Assembly (NCBI GenBank): GCA_050740255.1
Contig: JBOICV010000113.1
Span: 1 to 49,508 of the forward strand
Source: JBOICV01 sp050740255
GTDB taxonomy: Bacteria; Pseudomonadota; Gammaproteobacteria; Nevskiales; JBOICV01
DNA: 49,508 bases
Direction of reading: 5' to 3'
The notes under the pieces were generated by a model. It saw nothing but the letters and a program-made list of their open reading frames with translations, was not told where the DNA came from and made no database searches. Shown one piece after another: positions 45,680 through 49,508 of this stretch; position 1 is the first letter of the stretch, and each line of letters starts with the position of its first letter. The position numbers were made by a program, and so were the translations under genes.

Positions 45680-46117
45680 ATGTTCAGAGCAGGTTTGCTG
45701 CTGTCGCTGGCTTTAGTCAGCAGCAATGTGCTGGCTTACTCTCTCGATGTACGCTCCGACAATCCGCTGGTTACGGAGGCGGAACTGAAAGGGATGGTAG
45801 TGTCGGCCAGCACCGGGGTGCCCCACCATATCCCGCATACCCAACAGGTCTACGTCTATGTCATGACGCGCGCCAAGCCGCGTTTCCTCGACCCGAACAG
45901 GTATCTTTTCTTCCATCGCGTTGAATTGCGCCGCCACTTCAAATCGGGCGATCCCTACACCGTCAATGCCTGGCTGCCGATCAAACGGGAAGAGCTCTAC
46001 GGGGAGGACAACGCCGAAGGCGTGAAGCAGGCGCTGAAGGTTACGCTGCGCCGGTTTTTTGCCGATGTGAACAACCTCAACGTCAACGTCGAGTTCAAGA
46101 AATCTAGCAAGCGCTGA
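45680..46117 (+). CDS. Small secreted protein of unknown function, paralogue B
   Basis: A 145-residue protein. ATG 45680 is used; the frame is open to a TTG at 45602 but that part is only the dispersed repeat. The signal peptide ends VSSNVLA. The mature protein matches paralogue A closely (LDVRSDNPLVTEAEL, QQVYVYVMTRAKPR, FFHRVELRRHFKSGDPYT, FADVNNLNVNVEFK). The Arg/His-rich RRHF-SGDPYT segment is the most conserved and may be functional. Tandem duplication is clear; function is unknown. Confidence 0.75.
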   Translation: MFRAGLLLSLALVSSNVLAYSLDVRSDNPLVTEAELKGMVVSASTGVPHHIPHTQQVYVYVMTRAKPRFLDPNRYLFFHRVELRRHFKSGDPYTVNAWLPIKREELYGEDNAEGVKQALKVTLRRFFADVNNLNVNVEFKKSSKR

Positions 46118-46165
46118 GCAATTTAGGTGCAAGTACACGCCTGTCAGCGTAAGGCTGACGGCAAT

Positions 46166-46378
46166 CTAAAGATCATCAGGCGTCAGTCCGGTGTTCTTGG
46201 CGATGCGTGCCAACATCCGTGGCCCGATTTCGTCGCCGTCGTGGAACGCGAAAACAAAATCCGGCCATCCGTCACGAGACAATGTTTTGTGTGATCCGCT
46301 CTGGCGCTTGATACGCCATCCGAGGCGGAGAAGAGTTGCTAGAACACGCTTGGCCTTTGCCGCTGGCCAATTACTCAT
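46166..46378 (-). CDS. hicA: HicA-type mRNA interferase toxin
   Basis: A 70-residue toxin with a double-stranded-RNA-binding-like fold. The family core GWRIKRQSGSHKTLSR holds the catalytic His30, and RMLARIAKNTGLTPDDL is the usual C-terminus. HicA cleaves mRNA and arrests growth unless bound by HicB. Its ATG overlaps the end of hicB by 4 bases; here the antitoxin gene comes first. Confidence 0.92.
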   Translation of the reverse strand: MSNWPAAKAKRVLATLLRLGWRIKRQSGSHKTLSRDGWPDFVFAFHDGDEIGPRMLARIAKNTGLTPDDL

Positions 46379-46581
46379 GCAGCAGCAGGCGTGATGTGGA
46401 TCGACAGGGGCTTACTTTCCCCGTTCTCGAGGCGCTCAGCTAAAACTCGCAATGCAAGAGCTTCGGCCTTTGACATCGCCTCATCCGACGAAACGCCATA
46501 GGCTAGAACACCAGGCAATTCAGGAACTTCCGCCAGCCAGCGGCCATCCATCTCTTGTTCAAACTCAATCGTGAAATTCAT
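46375..46581 (-). CDS. hicB: HicB-type antitoxin
   Basis: A 68-residue antitoxin with the HicB partial RNase-H-like domain: FTIEFEQEMDGRWLAEVPEL, PGVLAYGVSSDEAMSKAEAL. It lacks an obvious C-terminal helix-turn-helix or ribbon-helix-helix, so this is the short form. It precedes and overlaps hicA, giving coupled translation. A palindrome about 20 bases upstream may be the autoregulatory operator. Confidence 0.9.
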   Translation of the reverse strand: MNFTIEFEQEMDGRWLAEVPELPGVLAYGVSSDEAMSKAEALALRVLAERLENGESKPLSIHITPAAA

Positions 46582-46600
46582 GCATATCTTCTCAGCAATG

Positions 46601-46611
46601 TTTCACGGTGA
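46601..46611 (-). promoter_or_regulatory. Palindrome upstream of hicBA
   Basis: The perfect 11-bp palindrome ttcacggtgaa lies 20 bases before the hicB ATG, where an operator would be expected. It is a candidate only. Confidence 0.35.
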
Positions 46612-46715
46612 ATTCTACGCTTCGTGCCCGACTATGGACACTGCGCAGTTCAAACTGTCAGTTAATAAACGTCCCCTGCCAACGACCGTTGGCTGAACGA
46701 CAAACCGGTATTCAT

Positions 46716-47264
46716 CTAAATCACCGCTTTAGGAGAGCTGAAGCTTTTACTATAGAATCCAGACCGATCGAAGCAGCAAACGCGTCGCTTCCCGGCAGCG
46801 AGCATCGCGCAGGCATTGCTGATCCGACGCGCGCGAGTCTCTGGCCGCTTGGCGGAGACGATCCAGTGGATCCAGTCTCTGCGCGCGATGGGCGTGATGT
46901 CCGACCACAACGCCCACGCCGAAGGTTTGGCCACGAGAGCCTTCCGCAGATCGGCCGGCACCCTGGGCTCCGGATCCTCTCCGGCCGGCGCGATCTCCAA
47001 CGTGACAACGTCGCCTGCGTCTGCGCCCGCGGCTTCGCGCATCTTCCGGTGCACTCTGAGCCAGTGGCTTCTTTGGCCGTCTGGCTCGAGCGTGGCTCGA
47101 AAGGGAAGGCCGTTGAGGGTGCCTTCGACCGCCGTCATGCCCCGCGAAGGGAGCTTTGCACTCACGTTCTTTGGTAGAAGAAGGGTCAAAGAGCCGCCCT
47201 TCGCGGTCTCCGCCGGCCGGAAGAGTGTCGCTCTGAAACGGATCTTAAAAGCGGTTTTGGCCAT
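46716..47264 (-). CDS. DUF1905/YdeI (OmdA)-like protein
   Basis: A 182-residue protein with an N-terminal DUF1905 beta domain (FRATLFRPAETAKGGSLTLLLP, MTAVEGTLNGLPFRATLEPD, GDVVTLEIAP) and a C-terminal OmdA-type helical tail (VPADLRKALVAKPSAWALW, WIHWIVSAKRPETRARRI). Such proteins are often annotated as bacteriocin-protection or YdeI-like; their biochemical function is not settled. It lies about 95 bases after a degraded attC site and could be a cassette gene. The strand matches all its neighbours here. Confidence 0.8.
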   Translation of the reverse strand: MAKTAFKIRFRATLFRPAETAKGGSLTLLLPKNVSAKLPSRGMTAVEGTLNGLPFRATLEPDGQRSHWLRVHRKMREAAGADAGDVVTLEIAPAGEDPEPRVPADLRKALVAKPSAWALWSDITPIARRDWIHWIVSAKRPETRARRISNACAMLAAGKRRVCCFDRSGFYSKSFSSPKAVI

Positions 47265-47551
47265 TTTTGCTTCGTATCACCGATAGGAATTTGCTTTTTG
47301 GACGCTGCGCGGTTCACTCGCTCAACGATGTCGGATTCGATGCTCATGCGGTAAGGCGCCTAACGCCGAGTCAAGCGACATGCGCGCGTGTTCGACTTGA
47401 TTAGATGACTCCGACCTCTTGTTTCTCGCTTGTTTCTCGACCCCTTATTTCTCTTATTTCTGCTCCCAGAAGCGTCGCTGCAAAGTGCCACGTTCACTTT
47501 TCTGCAGCCGCGCCAGCGCTGTCCGTGAAACCGCCGGTTGGGCTATACCGT
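47265..47551. other. Inter-cassette region
   Basis: About 290 bases without a confident gene. It contains the degraded attC at 47358-47406. On the minus strand a 53-codon ORF (47347 to about 47186, beginning MSIESDIVERVNRAA) starts 11 bases after the attC core, where a cassette gene would start, but it overlaps the YdeI-like gene in another frame. The T- and C-rich stretch 47410-47470 has no recognised function. Confidence 0.35.
47358..47406 (-). other. Degraded integron attC site
   Basis: Read on the minus strand this gives atctaat (degenerate R''), caagtcgaa (L''), cgcttga (L') and gttaggc (perfect R' core). L'' carries an extra base relative to L' (tcaagtcg against tcaagcg), as in genuine attC sites. 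It is short and one core is mutated, so it may no longer recombine. Orientation agrees with the genes around it. Confidence 0.5.
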
Positions 47552-47827
47552 TCACACTACCTTCTTCAGCGTTTCAGCCATGCGGGTCTGCCAACCTGGA
47601 CCGGTGGCCTTCCACCGAGAAAGCGTTTCACGCGGCACCCGCAGTGAAATTGCTATGCGTGCATTGCCGCTCTTGGGACGCCCCCGTGGTTTGAGCATCT
47701 TTGCGGCGGTGGCGTTACCGAAGAGTTTTGGAAGGACCTCGCGTGCAGGGCGTGCCTGACGAAATGTGTCTTTCGTCCAAGTCGGATTGTCGGGACCGGC
47801 CCTTTCAGGATCGTGTTTGCGCTTCAT
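47552..47827 (-). CDS. brnA: BrnA-type antitoxin
   Basis: A 91-residue antitoxin: a charged N-terminus that would wrap the toxin (NPTWTKDTFRQARPAREVLP), then a ribbon-helix-helix DNA-binding part (RIAISLRVPRETLSRWKATG, then PGWQTRMAETLKK). BrnA neutralises BrnT and represses the operon. It overlaps the brnT 3' end by 23 bases. Confidence 0.9.
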   Translation of the reverse strand: MKRKHDPERAGPDNPTWTKDTFRQARPAREVLPKLFGNATAAKMLKPRGRPKSGNARIAISLRVPRETLSRWKATGPGWQTRMAETLKKVV

Positions 47828-48080
47828 ACCGTTTCACCTCGCGTCTGTTGGCCTTGCGCAGGCTGATGACGTGCACCTTGTCTGCGCGCGGAGTGAACAC
47901 CAGCATGTGCAGTCTTTCGCCGATCAAGCCGAGCGCTTGAAAGCGGAACTCGCCGTATTCTTTACGGAAGTCTTCCACAACGAGTGCGCTCGACCAATCA
48001 AACTCTGCCGCCCGTACGAACGAGATGCCGCGTTCGGCAATGTTTCGCTCGTTCTTGTCCGGGTCGAAGCTTATGCCCAC
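47805..48080 (-). CDS. brnT: BrnT-type ribonuclease toxin
   Basis: A 91-residue toxin of the BrnT family: FDPDKNERNIAERGISFVRA, then ALVVEDFRKEYGEFRFQALG and HVISLRKANRREVKRYE. BrnT has a RelE-like fold and degrades RNA. The GTG at 48080 is the start. The toxin-first gene order is normal for brnTA. It lies among integron-like sites, a common home for toxin-antitoxin pairs. Confidence 0.92.
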   Translation of the reverse strand: MGISFDPDKNERNIAERGISFVRAAEFDWSSALVVEDFRKEYGEFRFQALGLIGERLHMLVFTPRADKVHVISLRKANRREVKRYEAQTRS

Positions 48081-48089
48081 CCACTTATT

Positions 48090-48105
48090 GTATATGCGTA
48101 TATAC
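48090..48105 (-). promoter_or_regulatory. Inverted repeat in the brnTA promoter
   Basis: gtatat-gcgt-atatac is a perfect 6-bp inverted repeat 10 bases upstream of the brnT start, in an A/T-rich stretch with a -10-like TATACA on the minus strand. It is a plausible binding site for the BrnA repressor. Confidence 0.45.
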
Positions 48106-48181
48106 GAGAATGGAAGCTTCTAAACTGGCCTGAGAGACCCAATGCAGAGTTACGCGATACCCCGAGCGGGGGAGCGGTCGA

Positions 48182-48211
48182 GCGCGCGCGTTCGACTTGA
48201 TTAAATGACTC
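48182..48211 (-). repeat. Partial attC-like motif, second copy
   Basis: Thirty bases containing ttcgacttgatta match 47382-47411 at 28 positions. In the degraded attC this is the R''-L'' half. The matching L'-R' half was not found here, possibly lost when the IS3 element inserted or was deleted. Confidence 0.45.
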
Positions 48212-48212
48212 T

Positions 48213-48409
48213 GGACTGGACTGACTCGGATAAAACGGACACGGTAATCAAGCTACAGCAGTCATGGTTTCGAAGGCCAGCGGCGAGCGGTAGCCCAAGG
48301 ACTGATGGATGCGTTGCCGATTGTAGAATACTTCAATGTACTCGAAGATTTCGCAGCGGGCTTGTTCCCGAGTTTTGAAGTCACGCAGCGAATTGCTTAA
48401 GGCGAACAT
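48213..48409 (-). pseudogene. 3' fragment of an IS3-family transposase (OrfB)
   Basis: On the minus strand an ORF of 53 codons (48409-48248) encodes the end of an IS3-type integrase-core transposase: FKTREQARCEIFEYIEVFYN, then RQRIHQSLGYRSPLAFE. After the TGA the sequence gtccgttttatccgagtcag resembles the terminal inverted repeat of such elements. The catalytic DDE residues and the other end are absent, so it is a dead remnant. Confidence 0.82.
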
Positions 48410-48432
48410 TTTTAGTTATGGCGGCGATGCCC

Positions 48433-48819
48433 CTATTTCTTTTTCTTCTTTTCCTTTGAAGGTTTAAAACACTCTGCAACTCTGAACTTAACGATTTTTT
48501 CTATAAGGCCAAAGGGAATCGGTTTATCTAATGGAAATTGAACAGAACCTTTTGCGCTGTCATATGCTGATAGTTCTTTCTTGAATTTCTCAATTCCGGT
48601 CGGGGTGGGATAAAACCCGATGTGTTTTTTGAACGCAGCAAAATGAACGAGGTTTCCGTTCAGCGTAAACGTTGGTATTTGATACTTCATTGCTTCTTCC
48701 GCGTTTGGCGCGGCTTTGCCGATGATTGACCTTATCCTTATCAGAAGTACCTGGATGTTATTCGGGAAGCCCGCGATATATTCATCGATATTCTTCGGCG
48801 CCGTCGGATCGGTTTTCAT
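48433..48819 (-). CDS. DUF1801-family protein
   Basis: A 128-residue protein of the DUF1801 (YdhG/frataxin-like fold) family: NIDEYIAGFPNNIQVLLIRI, APNAEEAMKYQIPTFTLNGN, then FAAFKKHIGFYPTP and GSVQFPLDKPIPFGLIEKIV. The function is not established; some members are annotated as iron chaperones. The ATG overlaps the stop of the acetyltransferase by 4 bases, so both were probably acquired together. The Lys-rich C-terminus and lower GC differ from the core genes. Confidence 0.85.
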   Translation of the reverse strand: MKTDPTAPKNIDEYIAGFPNNIQVLLIRIRSIIGKAAPNAEEAMKYQIPTFTLNGNLVHFAAFKKHIGFYPTPTGIEKFKKELSAYDSAKGSVQFPLDKPIPFGLIEKIVKFRVAECFKPSKEKKKKK

Positions 48820-49343
48820 ACTTTTCCCTTGTCAGATAGTGGAAACACTTTTAGCGGCCCAACGCCTTGTTGTGCAGCGCTATTGCCTACAACTGCGATG
48901 TCGAAGTGCAGCACGTCTTCGCGGGTTCCCAGCTTCGTGTAGAGCTCAACGGCTGCTTTGTCTTCAACGCCGGTATCGGCCTGAACGAAAATTACATAGG
49001 CCCCGCGCCCTGCCGCAATCTTTTTCAACTCTTCAATCAAGGCCGTCGCAATTCCCTTGCGCCGGTGCGCTACTGCGACAGCTAGATCGTAGATGTAGAT
49101 TTCGCTGCGCTCTTGCTCGAACTTTTGAAGCTCGTATGCGGCAATGCCGCCTGCAACAATACTATTCTGCAAGGCAGCCAATGCGATGAATGAGTTGCTG
49201 TCGAGCAGTCGCCGTAGGTATCCCGCACTGGGCCGTTTCGCAGCGTAGGTATCTGTTTCATTGAATGCCTCACCGAACGTCGTCAAAAGCGCTTGCATCA
49301 GCGGGATGTCATTTGACGTGAGATGGCGAAATTCCAAAGGCAC
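48816..49343 (-). CDS. AAC(3)-I-like aminoglycoside N-acetyltransferase (GNAT)
   Basis: A 175-residue GNAT acetyltransferase. GTG 49343 is chosen because AGGAG lies 5 bases before it; the frame stays open to a TTG inside the attC core. Long stretches agree with AAC(3)-I proteins as I remember them: FIALAALQNSIVAGGIAAYE, QERSEIYIYDLAV, HRRKGIATALIEELK (acetyl-CoA loop), GAYVIFVQAD and LYTKLGTREDVLHFDI. Those enzymes acetylate the 3-amino group of gentamicin-type drugs and are classic integron cassette genes. Here it directly follows an attC site in the right orientation. Activity on aminoglycosides is inferred. Confidence 0.85.
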   Translation of the reverse strand: MPLEFRHLTSNDIPLMQALLTTFGEAFNETDTYAAKRPSAGYLRRLLDSNSFIALAALQNSIVAGGIAAYELQKFEQERSEIYIYDLAVAVAHRRKGIATALIEELKKIAAGRGAYVIFVQADTGVEDKAAVELYTKLGTREDVLHFDIAVVGNSAAQQGVGPLKVFPLSDKGKV

Positions 49344-49358
49344 GAAAACTCCTAAGCT

Positions 49359-49429
49359 GCCCAACGCCCAGGTTCAGGGGCGGCCGAGCGCGCAGCGCGA
49401 GGACCGACCGCTGGAACCCGTTGTTGGGC
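49359..49429 (-). other. Integron attC recombination site
   Basis: On the minus strand the order is R'' gcccaac (49429-49423), L'' ggttccag, a GC-rich variable middle with imperfect pairing, L' ctgaacc and R' gttgggc (49365-49359), 71 bases in all. The R cores are perfect inverted repeats fitting RYYYAAC/GTTRRRY. L'' has one extra C relative to L', the known extrahelical base that sets attC orientation. The acetyltransferase starts 16 bases after the core. Confidence 0.85.
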
Positions 49430-49438
49430 CACTTGGAT

Positions 49439-49508
49439 TCAAGAAGTAAGTGCAACGTTTCCTCCCGAGAAAGAGGTGATCTGGAAGACTAGCAATCCTT
49501 CCGCCAAG
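49439..49508 (-). CDS. Possible 3' end of the preceding cassette gene (cut by the window)
   Basis: A minus-strand frame open from the window edge ends at TGA 49441-49439, about 10 bases before the attC R'' core, as expected for a cassette gene. The 22 visible residues (LAEGLLVFQITSFSGGNVAL, then TS) match no family I recognise. It is too short to confirm. Confidence 0.35.
   Translation of the reverse strand, partial: LAEGLLVFQITSFSGGNVALTS

Larger units (their letters stand above)
48081..48432. other. Region with brnTA promoter, attC fragment and IS3 fragment
   Basis: About 350 bases hold no intact gene. From left to right they contain the brnTA promoter/operator (48090-48105), a partial attC-like motif (48182-48211) and the end of an IS3-family element (48213-48409). 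The few bases before the DUF1801 stop show nothing clear. Confidence 0.6.

Noticed and set aside
46676..46694. ccaacgaccgttgg near hicBA as an attC site
   Set aside because: The arms are only 6-7 bases with a 4-base gap and no L boxes; it is a simple palindrome.

Overview
The window looks like chromosome of a GC-rich gammaproteobacterium, probably near the Xanthomonadales/Nevskiales/Steroidobacterales. Supporting this are the split methionine synthase, two-subunit glycyl-tRNA synthetase, glnA with ntrBC, the divergent tesA/ybbAP block, gmhB and a GSI-type glutamine synthetase with an adenylylation-loop Tyr. The assignment is inferred from gene content and order only. No rRNA, tRNA or CRISPR array was seen.

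Layout. (1) 1-9.2 kb: exported hydrolases and uptake. A TonB-dependent receptor (cut by the window edge) follows an exported esterase; a family IV lipoprotein esterase and a DeoR-type regulator point the other way; an AraC regulator, an M28-like lipoprotein and a CocE-type hydrolase form a run on the minus strand. (2) 9.3-13.8 kb: methionine synthase as two ORFs. The second carries an in-frame DUF559 endonuclease domain flanked by perfect 23-bp inverted repeats. (3) 13.8-19.7 kb: nitrogen control (glnA, a sterol-desaturase-like gene, ntrB, ntrC) with visible NtrC sites and sigma-54 promoters. A MITE lies between the glnA enhancers and the glnA promoter. (4) 19.7-29.3 kb: glyQ, a GST, a GFA protein, glyS (with a 60-bp palindromic element in frame), a response regulator, gmhB with a duplicated start, an LPS-kinase-like protein, and a lipoprotein/LolA-like/MMPL export set. 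(5) 29.3-46.1 kb: DUF1365 and FAD oxidoreductase pair, ketopantoate-reductase-like protein, dodecin, VWA lipoprotein, ECF sigma factor with a membrane partner, M14 peptidase, tesA/ybbA/ybbP, mdh, dacB and two tandem secreted paralogues. (6) 46.1 kb to the end: an accessory region, all on the minus strand, with hicBA, a YdeI-like gene, brnTA, an IS3 fragment, a DUF1801 gene and an aac(3)-I-like acetyltransferase. One well-formed attC site and one or two degraded ones mark it as an integron cassette array or its remnant.

The most unusual theme is a family of GC-rich palindromes (cccctcccc...ggggagggg types). They occur as inverted pairs between genes (10.4, 35.0 and 39.7 kb), inside the reading frame of glyS, and flanking the endonuclease domain inside metH. 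The sequence therefore suggests a palindromic element that tolerates, or is selected for, in-frame insertion into essential proteins and that has carried a Vsr-like nuclease domain with it.
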